Source: Ypsolopha sequella
Taxonomy: Eukaryota; Arthropoda; Insecta; Lepidoptera; Ypsolophidae
NCBI GenBank assembly: GCA_934047225.1
Contig: OW203992.1
Span: 12,823,501-12,887,500, forward strand
Direction of reading: 5' to 3'
DNA length: 64,000 nt
Of this stretch, positions 27,341 through 38,911 are shown piece after piece. Numbering within the stretch: the stretch's first letter is position 1; each line of letters opens with the position of its first letter. The notes below the pieces were generated by a model. The model was not told the origin of the DNA. It made no database searches and saw only the letters and a list, made by a program, of their open reading frames with translations. Both the position numbers and the translations under genes were made by a program.

Positions 27341-28567
27341 CCTTTCTTAGCGGATACCCACGTCCCTAAAGGCATTACTTTTTTTTTCTGCGCTATTAAT
27401 CAGGGACAAAAGCATACGCCACCGCTCAGGATGACTCTTATTCGTTCTATAAAAGTTGGCATAAGTCAACAATAAAAAAAACACGCGTACGTGAGTAATT
27501 ATTATGAAAATAGTCTTCTTTCTAAAAATTTTCATTCCATAGAATTTTTAAATAATTATTTCAATAACTATACTCAAAATGTTCTACGCCGCGCCGTTTC
27601 TGTCCATTTCGAGCACTACCATAAAATAAGAATATTAATTGCTCTAGACTAAGATCACTACTCAAAACCGTTAAAACTGATGAAGAAAATGAGTCTGTTG
27701 CCATTTTTATTATTTTTATAAATTTTAAGACTTAAACGCCCTCTGTTTATCACTGTATGAATCAGCGGTAATAGGTACCAGCGTACCACGGACGCTCAAG
27801 CTCATCTTGAAGGTAGAATGGTGTACGACTACTTTTAGAAATAGTTTTCCACAACTCTCAACAGATGGCAGCAATTTAGTAGCTTTTTCTGTGTATTTTT
27901 ATTAATTAATAATAATAAAGAGGCAATATAGCCAGTCCTACACGAATAGGTCCGGCTTCCGCAGTTGTTCACACGAACAACTTTTTACTATGGAACCAAA
28001 TCCTAAATCGCAAAAAAAATCGACCGCTCCATAGAAAAGTTTCGTAACTACTAGACCAAAATGTATGAAGCAACTGATTCTTTTTCACGATTTTTCGATA
28101 TTTATTCTCGAAACGTTGTTAGTTGGACGAGTACTATCGCTAGTTTTCGGCTTCCGTATATATTTATTGACACCAAGGCGAGCCAATCTCTAAAAAGAGA
28201 TTTCTTCCAGCAAAAGTTAACGGGAAAGAAAATTTTTAATAAAATAAATAATCAAACTACATTGAACTACAAAAGATGTAACAAACATAATACATATTAC
28301 ACAAAACAACTAATAAATTCATAAAATTAAAATAATTTTTTAATATGCAAAATATAGATAAATGTATACCGTATATAAAATAAAAACAAAAGATATAACT
28401 TGAATAACTATTAAATAATTTTATAATAATATATGTATATGAATAGTTAGCTTACCTACTTTAAGAAAGCGAGAGATAGTGCCCTTTTAGATTTTTCTTA
28501 AAAAGGCTGATAGTAGCACAGTCGCAAATACTGTGTGGTAACGAGTTCCACAGTAATACAATTTTAG
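27341..28567. other. intergenic stretch, no gene
   Basis: Around 28155-28215 the blocks GGCGAGCCAATCTCTAAAAAG and AGATTTCTTCCAGCAAAA are, in complement, the 3' UTR end of a non-LTR retrotransposon also seen at 53340-53400 and 53930-53975. The rest is A+T-rich with no recognisable content. Confidence 0.4.
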
Positions 28568-28887
28568 CAAAAAAATAATAACCGACTTCAATAGTAACAG
28601 CAGTCATTCACTAAAAAGTTAATAATAATTCTATAAAGACCGATGGTACCGAAGCAACACTTTTGCCGACTTCTTTCTTCCTGAAACGTTATGTTATCTA
28701 GAAGTCGGCGTTCTTATATTGGTTTTTATGTTGCTATATCATAGGAAATACGCCGACTTCTAGATAACATAATGTTTCAGGAAGAAAGTAGTCGGCAAAA
28801 GTGTTGCTTCGGTACAATCGGTCTTTATAGAATTATTATGAACTTTTTAGTGAATGACTGCATTTAAGTCGGTTATTATTTTTTTGT
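28568..28887. repeat. long hairpin (130-nt arms) with ACCGACTTC ends
   Basis: The left arm 28568-28710 and right arm 28751-28887 mirror each other (AATAATAACCGACTTCAATAG; ACCGAAGCAACACTTTTGCCG; CTAGAAGTCGGCG). The loop is about 40 nt. The ACCGACTTC end motif recurs in complement at 29514-29523 (GAAGTCGGTT), suggesting the hairpin is the left part of a larger element reaching about 29525. Confidence 0.85.
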
Positions 28888-29527
28888 TAAAAGTTTATTT
28901 TATTTCACATTTTTTAGTGTTGCTGGGTTAAATTGTGAGGTATATATGGGTAATTCTTGCAAACGTGGTGTTAATATGCAACTAAGTGCAAGTGAGTATA
29001 AGTAGCTATGTTTGAGTAGCTTCCTGCTATCAGCACCCTAACACAACATGATTACTGCAATCTCGAGTTATGTGCTGTCATCCATTGAAGAGTTCTACGG
29101 TGATGAAGCCAAGATCGAAGGTCGAGTTATGTGCTCTGATCCGTTGACATAGATAAATAAAATTATTTATCTATGCCGTTGAGGAGTTCTATGGTGAATA
29201 TGGTGATGAAGCCAGGATCGAAGGTCAGGTGGAAGAATGTCGATTTTGAAGCAATACTTTGTAATCAGCACCCAGGTACAAAGCGATTACCTCAATTTCG
29301 AGAGGTATGCTGTCATTTTCTAAGGAGTTCCACTGCCTATCTCTGAATACCTTCATCAGATCATGACCAAACCCAAAATGGGACCTACCTGGAAGTACAT
29401 TCTTCCAAACAAAAAAGGAATTATTCAAATCGGTTCAGAAATGACGGAATCATGGAGTAACAACGCCAAAAAAAAAAAAAGCACAGTCGTATTGAGAACC
29501 GCCTCCTTTTTTGAAGTCGGTTAAAAA
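28888..29527 (-). repeat. ACCGACTTC-family dispersed repeat body
   Basis: The right end reads CGCCTCCTTTTTTGAAGTCGGTT, preceded by CAAACAAAAAAGGAATTATTC, AAATCGGTTCAGAAATGACGG and similar. In complement this is a repeat very common in moth genomes (…ACCGACTTCAAAAAAGGAGG…; established). A relic of it is at 35755-36010 (AAAAAAAGGAGGTTATCAATTCG, ATCACAATCGGTTCAG). Confidence 0.55.
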
Positions 29528-29627
29528 TAGCTGTAAGCCCCAGTGTTGTGCATTATGTTATTAGAACATAAGGGCTTATATCGAGCATACAACAATTGGA
29601 AACGATCACGTAAATAAAGAGAAAGTG

Positions 29628-30007
29628 AGTAAAGGCCCACTTTTTATGCATCAAAACCGAACAAAAAGTCGATTATTTTGCCCTAGGGCTTTATTATTAT
29701 TATTTTTTTTTATTTATTTACAATGGTTGGCTAACCTGCAGACTTTCCTGTGTACCATAGATGTTATACTTTTTTTTTACACTGTTTAACGGCTCTGGAT
29801 ACAGTCCTTTTGAGCCAATTATAATTTAAAGTTCACAAGATTATATTTGTTTTCATTTCCTCACACTATGCATTGAAAAACGTAGTATGATACACGGGCG
29901 TAAAAGCAATAAATTACTCGGTTACGTTTAAAACACTCGCTATGCTCGTGTTTTAAATCGTCCTCGTAATTTATTCCTTTGCGCCCTTGTAGCATAAACT
30001 ACTATTA
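29628..30007 (-). mobile_element. CCCTAGGGC-family MITE, copy C (nearly complete)
   Basis: Runs from AGGCCCACTTTTTATGC through CCCTAGGGCTTTATTATT, GGATACAGTCCTTTTGAGCC, CACGGGCGTAAAAGCAATAA, the internal palindrome AAAACACTCGCTATGCTCGTG to GCGCCCTTGTAGCATAAACT. About 380 bp, non-coding. Confidence 0.9.
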
Positions 30008-30592
30008 TATATAGGTAGATAAGAAAGTATAAGATAATTCCGGCGAAGAAGAATAGGGACCCATTTTAACTCTGAGCGAAAGTGGGACACCTGATCAAAT
30101 TTGTCCACATCATACATAAATTGGATAACTAAGTCCTGCGAAGCCGTTCAAGTTTATTAAACAATTCTTCGGTGATATCGACGAAACAAACATCAACGAA
30201 GTCAGTCAGAGAAAGAAGAGATTGAACGAGAGTGATTTCAGTTTTAAATGTAGAAAATTCTGGAGTTGCTTTAGAGAATGCACCGTGTACTTGCGTTATT
30301 CAGATTTCAATGGGCTGATCTCTTTGACATGAGCACAGCCCAGGAGAAGTGGTTCTCAAATTTCTCTAGATTTTTTGCCTTCTCAGTAAAAACTAAAGAA
30401 GGTATCCCATTTTAACAGATAGGAGGTACTGACATATCATTTAATAGACCCAGCATACATATATGTACTGCCAATAAGCACCACTTGTAACTATTTTGGG
30501 TTCAAAAGGAGACCAAATGATTCTGCCCCGTTGAATATGTTCATGTCTTGTATAGCTGTCTCTACCTGATTAATTGAAAAATTACGACACAT
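30008..30592. other. intergenic stretch, no recognised content
   Basis: No open frame of interest and no repeat recognised. Confidence 0.3.
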
Positions 30593-30856
30593 GTGTAAGG
30601 TTAAATAATATTAGTTGGCGAAACTCAAAACATAGGTAGTACTAGTCTATATGAACAATTGTTTGTATGGGAGCTAAGCGAAATTCTTATAATTTGTTTT
30701 CACCTTTCCATACTGGACCAGTCAGCTGATCAGGGCAATTTGTATGGGAGGAAGAGAAAAAAAGTTGCGAATCTCGCTTAGCTCCCATACAAATATTTGT
30801 TCAATATATACCTATATTTTGAGTTTCGCCAACTAATATTATTTAACCTTATACAC
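30593..30856. repeat. foldback MITE, 264 bp
   Basis: AAGGTTAAATAATATTAGTT, GGCGAAACTCAAAA and TTTGTATGGGAGCTAAGCG are mirrored at 30770-30856 (CGCTTAGCTCCCATACAAA, TTTTGAGTTTCGCC, AACTAATATTATTTAACCTT). Confidence 0.85.
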
Positions 30857-31139
30857 AGTTGCAAGTCGTCTGCATAGAGATGGTAGGAAGAAGATAACGT
30901 TAATGTTCAACAGTTATGAAACCCTGTCTGTCATATGAAAGCTTTTCGTATGTACTTTATTTCATACTATCGCAGCTATATCCAAATCATGTCCAAAAAT
31001 GGTGTTATACAAAGCTACGTGGGGTTATTTTGATTAATATTATATTGTTGTAAATACTAAAATACTTTAAAACTAAAATGAACTCGGTTTGTTTACATTA
31101 TCATAGGTCCCTAGGTGTTAAAATACTAGGTCACTTGTA

Positions 31140-31390
31140 TTAATTCAATAATTAGTTTTTAGCTAATCTTAGTAATTAGTTTTTAGTTAATCTTAGTTAT
31201 GTATGTCATGTTTCTGTAATTTAATCTTCTGTATTTGTAAATAATTTAACATTGTTCACTATATCCTTTTTTGCATGTGGTGCTCACCTGTAATTATCTG
31301 GGCATATAGCTTAAAACCTTATGTTATGTTATTTAAATGTATTTATGTACCTGATGTTGGTGATCCAAATAAATAAAATAAAATAAAATC
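31140..31390 (+). mobile_element. probable retroposon 3' end with A-rich (AAATA)n tail
   Basis: The sequence ends in GGTGATCCAAATAAATAAAATAAAATAAAATC after a G/C-poor body. A simple AAATA tail after 'GATCC' is typical of non-LTR retroposon 3' ends. No coding part remains. Confidence 0.3.
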
Positions 31391-31917
31391 ACATATTTTA
31401 TATGATATGTCATAAATTATTATACCCTGTTAAATAGACAATAATATATTCGTACGTATCCACGGTGTACTTAATAATACAGCTATGAAATTAATAACAC
31501 ATATCATAATAATACAGCTTAGAAGTAAACATTACAGCATTTTTATTTCGATTCGCCATTGCATTTCTTGCACATTTGTAAATAATATGCCATTCGAAAA
31601 CGAAAATAAAACTAAATTAATATTGCAATCTAAGGAGATTTGTTCTAATGAAATACATATAAGTTGTTTCCTTAAGAGCCAAAAACAGGAAATTTAGCGC
31701 GTATCTCCTGAAGCAGATATTATCGCTCTTGTAGACAAATACTTCAGTTTAAGGCGCTACGGAAAAAAATCAACACTTTAAGAACTTGCATATCTACTTC
31801 AGTAAATAATGTATTATTTTAATTAAATAGTACATTATTTTTGGATTCTTTTTCTGGGGATCTGTTAAACAGAAACGCGATTGGAGAAATTCGGCTCGAT
31901 ACAAATATTTATGGAAA

Positions 31918-32185
31918 TGAGGTCTTTTTCGACACCAATTCTCCTGGTTTGACAATTTAGAATAACATATGGACTGCAATTATATTTTATTAGATGGGTT
32001 TTAACATTATCTAGGACCTGGTTAAACGAAATTTTGATAGCAACTTTAGTACATTTTATATTAATAAAAAAACGACTTTTTGCTACTTTTCCACGAATCC
32101 GTCCCTCTCGCACTGAGGGTTTTTTCGCATATGGAGTAACAGGGACGCTAAAACTTTTACATATCGCCTTAAGGTGTTAATATTC
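31918..32185 (+). repeat. dispersed repeat R2b
   Basis: Collinear partner of 15085-15350: ATATTTTATTAGATGGGTTTTAAC, CGAAATTTTGATAGCAACTTTAG and TCCGTCCCTCTCGCACTGAGGG. Confidence 0.65.
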
Positions 32186-32369
32186 GCATATTTTTCACCG
32201 TCTCAGCGCTCGAAGAGTTGATTAGCGCTATTGTATATACTTTTATCTTTCTTACTATTTTATAGTCGCGATATAGCACGTTCTAACTCTTAGACTTAGC
32301 GCTTGTTTATAACTTTAAGACGTAGTCAGCCCTTAATGCATCTTTCATTGTGATCTTAGTCAACAACCA

Positions 32370-32515
32370 ATTTATGATAGACTTCGATTGGCATTTAATG
32401 ATGAAGTGCCCGTGCCACTGTTTACAACTGGTTTAATGGGCATAGCAATCTCACTGATGATCTGCGTGGGAAGGGTTGCCATCCGTCAAGATATATTGGG
32501 ACTGTCACAGCTATT
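32370..32515 (+). pseudogene. mariner/Tc1-type transposase N-terminal remnant, part 1
   Basis: One + frame reads RLRLAFNDEVPVP; after a one-base shift it reads VYNWFNGHSNLTDDLRGKG. This matches the second helix-turn-helix of mariner-family transposases ('F.DE.PS..TVYNWF.....GR..L.DD.REGRPST'). Frameshift and loss of the Arg-Pro-Ser core show it is dead. A foldback element follows at 32537. A second piece lies at 34100-34170. Confidence 0.6.
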
Positions 32516-32536
32516 GAGTCCTCTGTCCCGACAACG

Positions 32537-33051
32537 CACAGTGGCATGTAAATTACGTTTCATATACATGGAAATCAAAGAACGGTTTTTAAACAAAAAA
32601 ACTTGTTGTGCAAATACATGATTCGAAATGAAAAATAAAATGTTTTTTTTTTTGTATGGCATTCCAGTTAAATATTGCAGTGCAAATTTCGAAAGTTTAA
32701 AGATGTGTAGCGGCCGAACTGGCAAGTCGATGCGCGCGTGCTGTAATTCATGTGACTCACCTTGGATCCCGCTATGCATAAAAAAATGGCAGATTAACAG
32801 TTTAAAGAAGTTGTGAACAAAAAATACACAACGGGATTAAAATTGTTCTTTAAAAACAAAAACTTTTTTTTCGCAAATTCTAATCTTAGGAAGGACGGTT
32901 TCATCGTAAAGTTAAGTGTTGTATTTTCGAACCACTGTGCGTGAAGAGAAAAATTTCATTATGTATTTGAACAACAAGTCGGTTATTACAATTTTTCTTT
33001 AAAAACCGTACTTTTTTTATGTATATGAAACGTAATTTACCTGCCACTGTG
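32537..33051. mobile_element. MITE with CACAGTGGC ends (515 bp)
   Basis: Arms of about 65 bp: CACAGTGGCATGTAAATTAC, GTTTCATATACAT and CGGTTTTTAAA, mirrored at 32996-33051. CAGTGGC ends are common in hAT elements, but the flanks (CGACAACG and CGACGCAA) are not an exact 8-bp duplication, so the class is tentative. The left flank GTCCCGACAA recurs just right of the element. Confidence 0.7.
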
Positions 33052-33286
33052 CGACGCAACGTCCCGACAAACACAAAAATGGCCCCATATCAGCGTAAAA
33101 CGCACAATTATTTATTGATTTAATTGGCAAACTGATGAAACAAATCCTCTGCTGCCAAAAACTGTGGTGTCGATACTACAGCGTCAGATTTTCGTCAGAT
33201 GACTTGCAGAGTCTTATAATTGAATATGTTAAAAGGAATATCTGAATAAAATTGCGGAAAAGGTAAATAAAAAAAAGTAGTTTTTA

Positions 33287-33370
33287 GAGTTCCGTACCCG
33301 AAGGGTGCCAAACGGAACCCTATTACTAAGCCTCCGCTGTCTGTCTGTCTGTCAGTCTGTCTGTCTGTCA

Positions 33371-33401
<31 letters not shown>

Positions 33402-33790
33402 GGTCTGTCTTTCTGTCTGTTTGTCTGTCAGTCTGTCTGTCTGTCTGTTTATCTGTCCGTCTATCCGTCTGTCCGTCTGTCATAAGGGCCTACAACTTCA
33501 GCCGTTATAGGTAGTCAGTTGAAATTGTCATAGAAAACGTTTTACTGTGGCCTTCACCACGGCAAATAAAAAATATAAAACGGTCAATCCAAGGGGAACC
33601 CACACAATAAAAAACCGCATACAAAAAAAGAAAAAGTAGCATTTTTTACGTTGTCATGTCCCACCCCCCTATCTCCGAAATAAGAGAACCGAAAATATGA
33701 AAAAAATTATAGTAATAGGTCTTTACGTAAAGATTACAGGAAACATATAGCGGTTAAGGTATTAGGGCTCCGTCCTCAGCGGGAACCGTG
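33287..33790 (-). repeat. CCGGCCAAG-family element with expanded (GTCT)n
   Basis: Read in complement: TTAGAGTTCCGTACCCGAAGG is the right end. A (CTGT)n microsatellite fills 33340-33480 and creates a Cys/Leu/Ser/Val repeat open frame that is not a gene. The interior block ATGTCCCACCCCCCTATCTCC and TTTACGTAAAGATTACAGG matches 56575-56655. Confidence 0.8.
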
Positions 33791-33884
33791 AATTGTTTGC
33801 CAAGCGCTACTAATTTAACGGTATGTTTTTGTCGCATTAATGTTCCTATGGCATCTTTATTATTGTGTTATTTACCATAATATT

Positions 33885-33925
33885 TTAGGGTTCCGTACCG
33901 TTTTGTGCGGTGGTAAGGAACCCTT
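33885..33925 (-). repeat. short CCGGCCAAG-family end
   Basis: TTAGGGTTCCGTACC then AAGGAACCC, a small hairpin-like remnant of the family's right end. Confidence 0.45.
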
Positions 33926-34099
33926 TGATTCTTTTACTTGAATATGCCCAAAGTTTTTTCTTTACTTTTTTCACAGTGAGCCTACTGCTTCCGCTAGAAC
34001 TACGTTAATGTTGTATCTAAATAAATTTATTAAAATTGCGTATTTTTTGACTCCTCATTTCGGACCGTCCCGATGAGACCTTAGCAGAATATGGCAGCC

Positions 34100-34170
34100 C
34101 TATGCGTGAGGGATGTCCTTCAACAGCAACAACTGAAGATGACGTCAATGCTGTACGACAAGTTTGTAGC
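34100..34170 (+). pseudogene. mariner/Tc1-type transposase remnant, part 2
   Basis: The + frame MREGCPSTATTEDDVNAVRQ matches the linker after the second helix-turn-helix of mariner transposases (REGRPST.T.ED.V.AVR). It fits directly after the 32370-32515 fragment in protein order. It is followed by unrelated sequence, so only a relic remains. Confidence 0.55.
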
Positions 34171-34257
34171 CAAAAAAGCAGAGCTGCAATAAAAAATTGT
34201 AAGGGTCAAACTGAAATAAATATTAATTAACATTATATTACATTATCATTAATAACA

Positions 34258-34330
34258 TTATCTCCTTGCGATGGATAAATCGCCAAGTGTTCAAAAATAG
34301 AAATTTATTTCTGTCATATTTTTGAAATAA
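34258..34330 (+). repeat. GATAAATCGCCAAGTGTT repeat block
   Basis: CTCCTTGCGATGGATAAATC, GCCAAGTGTTCAAAAATAG and AAATTTATTTCTGTCATA. Nearly identical to 2780-2840. Confidence 0.65.
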
Positions 34331-34814
34331 AGATCTTGGAACAAGCGTTAAATTATGCGAGTTATTATGACAATCAGCTAAGAGTGGGAATTATGTACTA
34401 GGTTTGATTAAAAAGAACATAGTCAAGTTCTGAGTAAAAGTACATACATATATGGAAGAGATGAGATTTTCTGTGACGTGTATGATATCCTGGAGTCAAG
34501 AATGCTAGATTACTACATTATGCAAAAAAATATTTTTAGCACGTACAAATAGCACTACTGGAATATTGCTGCTTTTGACAAGGAGAAACAGTCTAGTATA
34601 GATAATATTCTTACCTATTTATTTACATCAAGTACTTATCTATATTTTGAGAATCTGCTGTCGTTTCATCTCTACATTCAAGTCGTTGGATTACTCTGAT
34701 TACAATATGCAGCCTATGCTGCCAAAATATCTATATCCATACCTAACAAGCCAATGGACTTGACTTAGTTGCCACATGGCTTTGTTGTTAGTTGCATGAC
34801 TTTTTGTTCTAGTC

Positions 34815-35096
34815 CAGCGTTTCTTAACCTGTGGTCCGCAGACCCCTGGGGGTCCCCGAGCATATGTATGGGGGTCATCTATGGTCCATTTAACAATCAT
34901 AAATAAATGCCACCAAAAGTTTTTTGCCACCAAAAAACCTTCACATTAACGTATATTATATGAAAAAGTATATTTTTTTTGTAATTTGTAAAACTAAAAT
35001 AAATGGTCCGAAATTTATTGCTGCTTTTTTATTAAGGGGGTCCTTAAAATCGTGCTTGATTTGGGGTCCGTGGACAAAAAAGGTTAAGAAACGCTG
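34815..35096. mobile_element. hAT-type MITE (282 bp) with perfect 8-bp target duplication
   Basis: The ends are CAGCGTTTCTTAACCTGTGG and (complement of the right end) CAGCGTTTCTTAACCTTTTT. Exact 8-bp duplications TTCTAGTC flank it (34807-34814 and 35097-35104). The sequence next to the ends (GGACCCC/GGGGTCC type) is reminiscent of widespread hAT MITEs. No coding capacity; the small open frames across it are artefacts. Confidence 0.95.
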
Positions 35097-35261
35097 TTCT
35101 AGTCAAAACAAACTATAACTTTAACTAATTGAGTTACTCGCCTTGAGGTCCAAAAACTACGTGCCAATGAAAACAGCACAGGAAAATTTAACACCACAAG
35201 AAGAACAACGGAAGTTATTTTCATTTTAAATGTGCGCAAAGATGTCTAAACAAGGCCATTT

Positions 35262-35635
35262 ATAATAGTAGTTTATGCTACAAGGGCGCAAAGGAATAAA
35301 TTACGAGGACGATTTAAAACACGAGCGTGGCGAGTGTTTTAAACGTAACCAAGTAATTTATTGCTCTTACGCCCGTGTATAATACTACATTTTTCAATGC
35401 ATAGTGTGAGGAAATAAAACAAACATAATCTTGTGAACTTTAAATAATTATTAGCTCAAAAGGACTGTATCCAGAGCCGTTAAACAGTGGAAAAAAAGTA
35501 TAACATTGATGGAAAGGCTGCAAGTTAGCAAACCATTGTAAAAAATAAAAAATAATAATAATAATAAAGCCCTAGGGCAAAATAATCGAATTTGATGCAT
35601 AAAAAAGGGGCCATTACGAGCACTTGCATTGAAAA
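35262..35635 (+). mobile_element. CCCTAGGGC-family MITE, copy D
   Basis: Starts TAATAGTAGTTTATGCTACA, contains ACACGAGCGTGGCGAGTG and AAAGCCCTAGGGCAAAATAA, and ends near GCACTTGCATTGAAAA. Confidence 0.9.
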
Positions 35636-37864
35636 ATACTTTAAAGCAAACAACTTGAACAATAAACAGACGCTGTAATGGAAGAAAGTTTACGCACGAA
35701 TTTTGCCCTTTGGACCGCCAAATAGAAAGTATGCGCTTCCCCCACATTGCGTCTTTTTTCAAAAAAAGGAGGTTATCAATTCGACACGTACCAGTATGTA
35801 TGTTATATTATTGGAACTGCAATATATTCACATATGATAATCTATTAGGGCTTCCAAACAAATATACAAAATTAAATTATGTATGTATTTTTGTATGTCT
35901 TTTCACGCATTTCTTCGAAATTATTAATGGGTTGTGACATTTTTTTTATTGGCCTACATTCACTTCAACTAAGGGAACAATGCAAGTTTCATCACAATCG
36001 GTTCAGTAGTTTTTAAGGTGTGGATTAATACGTGTAAGTGTGACAGCCTGGCTTATTGATACGAGCTACGGGTGTGGTGTCAAAGGAAAAACAAGTGTTT
36101 TTGAGGAAAAACATCTCAAAACTTTGATCAAATTTTACAGCATGTAAGAAAAAATCAAAATGGCCGAACCTGGTAGGTTTTGTGTTTTGAGCCGTGCCAA
36201 TTCCCATTGACAGATCGACGCCACACTGGGCGTACAATTTACCCCGGAAAATTATACAATTATTCATGCGGTGACACGCCCGTTGTACATAGTACATGAA
36301 TCATCGTAAAATCATCCTAGTTTTTTCAATTTAAAGTGCCCAAATATTACCAAAATGTTAAGGATCCCTTAGGTTGGGGCGTCCTTACACCAGGAAAAAT
36401 ACTTTTAAAAATATCAGACATGTCAAAAAAAACTAAATTTTCCAAATCTAAAATCTATCTATATATCTAAAAAATACACGCTAACGCTAAGTGTATGTAC
36501 ATCACAATATTCACAATATCTTTTATAAAGTGTTAATTTGTTCATGAGGTGAACAACTTTATGGCGCTGTACACTATAAACTAGTTGAGCACAAAAAAAG
36601 TCGCGTGTTAACCTGTTTTACTTACTTTATCATAACAAACAAGGAGGGGAATGTCCCCACCCCCTAAACACCTAGGAACTCTATACATTTGCTAGACTTT
36701 TCGATTCGATTCGGGTGCACTTCACACAGCATAGGTGTAAGGTATAGATAGGGATATCAAAGGTTTGCCAAAAGTACCTCAAAGCATAAGGCACCTAAAA
36801 AACTTGCTTTTTTACCTTGTAATAAACCAGCCTTGCCTCATCCTCATATCGTGCTAAATTGTATCAAAATCAGCCCATTCATCCCAGAATTGTGCTGCGG
36901 ACTACCAGACCGACACCGAATCTTCACTGCCTAGTCCGCATTTGACATAATCCTAAAATCTGGTAACAAAAAAAACCCTTTCAGCAACCTCACCGCCTCT
37001 CCATGGGCAGTCCGTGAAGGAACTGTACTGTAAAGATTGTCTAGAATGGAGCTAATAGGTATATCAATAGCTAATCAAATATGTCACAAATACAAATATG
37101 TACGTATTAACACGTACATAATCAATCATACATATACGTTGCCACTGATGCGTATTTGCGTTGAGACTACGACGTAGCGGCTCTACAAAGCGGGAAAAGT
37201 ATGGGAACGTAGTAATTGCTACGCCGTAGCAAAAAGAGGACGGGAGTGTGTCTGTTAGATGGATCCGGACCGTGATCTGGGGATCTAAAAAGGTGAATCA
37301 TAAAATAATTTGAAAGTAAGATAGAGTCAGAGTTTTTTCACGCATGCAAAAGAGACGGCATTAGAACGGAATATGATTCATCCAAAACGGCCTTTTTAGA
37401 GGACCAGAACTGTGATGGACTTACATTAATGCTACAACAATAGCAAAATAATAAATCGCAGTCCAGATCGCATTTCGGATCGATCTTACAGTTTAAATGA
37501 AACCACATTATCTTCTAGGCATACTGAATAGCTTTCCTAAATAATCATATAATGCAGAAAAAAAAACACGTTTCCAATTCGTAACCAATTTCTAAAACCA
37601 GTTAAGTTGAGGTCCAATTCTTTTTCTTTTTTGCCGTTTTGTCTCTTTGTGACAGTTGTTCAGTATGATCAGTTGTTTATGAAGTTTACCGGTTTATTTA
37701 CACCCGCTATACCGAAGGAGTTCATTGCGTAAATGTTACTCTTGGCAATTCCACTGTAAATCTAAAAATAGGTCTCAAAAGACAATATTTCTTCTTAAAC
37801 ATCCTCGGTAATGAACGCTTTCCTTTTGAAAAATAAAAACGGGATAAACCTATGTTAGAGAAAA
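35636..37864. other. intergenic region, few recognisable items
   Basis: It contains an ACCGACTTC-family relic (35755-36010) and the GTGTAAATAGACT-family element at 37489-37713. The rest (36030-37480) has no recognisable gene or repeat. Confidence 0.4.
37489..37713. mobile_element. GTGTAAATAGACT-family element, partial left end
   Basis: ACAGTTTAAATGAAACCACA and GGCATACTGAATAGC at the left mirror GTTGTTCAGTATGATCAG and CCGGTTTATTTACACCCGC at the right. The outermost left bases are missing. Confidence 0.55.
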
Positions 37865-38220
37865 ATAATAGTAGTTTATGCTACTAGGGCGCAAAGGAAT
37901 AAATTTTTAAACGTAACCGAGTAATTTATTGCTCTTACGCTCGTGTATCATACTACGTTTTTCAATGCATAGTGTGAGGAAATAAAACAAATATAATTTT
38001 GTGAACTTTAAATTGCAATTGACTCAAAAGGACTGTATCCAGAGCCGTTACACAGTGGAAAAAAAGTATGACATTTATGGTACACAGGAAAGGCTACAGG
38101 TTAGAGGTTAGCCAACCATTGTAAACAAATAAAAAAAATAAAGCCCTAGGGCAAAATAATCGACTTTCTGTTCGGTTTTGATGCATAATAAGTGGGCCTT
38201 TACGAGCACATGCATTGAAA
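37865..38220 (+). mobile_element. CCCTAGGGC-family MITE, copy E (internal palindrome deleted)
   Basis: Same blocks as copy D, but the GAGCG...CGCTC palindrome between AATAAATT and TTTAAACGTAACC is missing. It ends GTGGGCCTTTACGAGCAC and TGCATTGAAA. Confidence 0.9.
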
Positions 38221-38911
38221 ATATACATATATGAATATACATTTTTGCCCTAAGGAAAAAACATGAAAATCCATTTCACGATTAACAATCTACGACAAAC
38301 TTTCAAAAATCTAATAAAATCAAAGGGACTAAGGAGGAAAATGCCAAACAGCCAAGCCGACCGCTCGTTATAAAGTTTTGAAATGCTAGCAGAGTGAATT
38401 CATAGAAAAAATTGTTTGAATGAAGAAACTAGCGTCTGCATCTGTGGTAGCCTGAAGATAGATGATTTGCAAGAAGAAAAAATTTGCTTCCTGCTAAATC
38501 AAAGGAAAAGTATAACCTAGTTATTTCCATTCAATTACTTGATCTTTTGCATATTTTTAATTGCGTCATATTGTTTGAGAAAAACCAAAGCAATTATACA
38601 TCAATTTATGCAGCCAATTTCATACTGGAAGCTTGGTAAGTGATCAGTATTACGGACCAATAACATTTTTAGCTTTCCATATATAGGTAGTGTTAACTCG
38701 GGGCTGGGCTTGCGTTTGTAGACAACAAAAAAAATATATTTTCGAATTTACCAAAAAGGGTCATCGAACCTTGATACTGACTACTTACCGAGTCTTCAGT
38801 ATCAAGTTACTAATGTCACAGATACAGTCAATATAATATATACAGGATGAATCAAACGAATGCCCCCTGGAGGGAAAGTACCACAAATATTGAAGATAGC
38901 AAATTTTATTT

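Noticed and set aside
33340..33480. Regularly spaced repeats resembling a CRISPR array
   Set aside because: Units are 4 bp with no unique spacers: a simple microsatellite in a eukaryotic genome.
33305..33514. Open frame with Cys-Leu-Ser-Val repeats
   Set aside because: Produced by the (CTGT)n microsatellite inside a repeat element.
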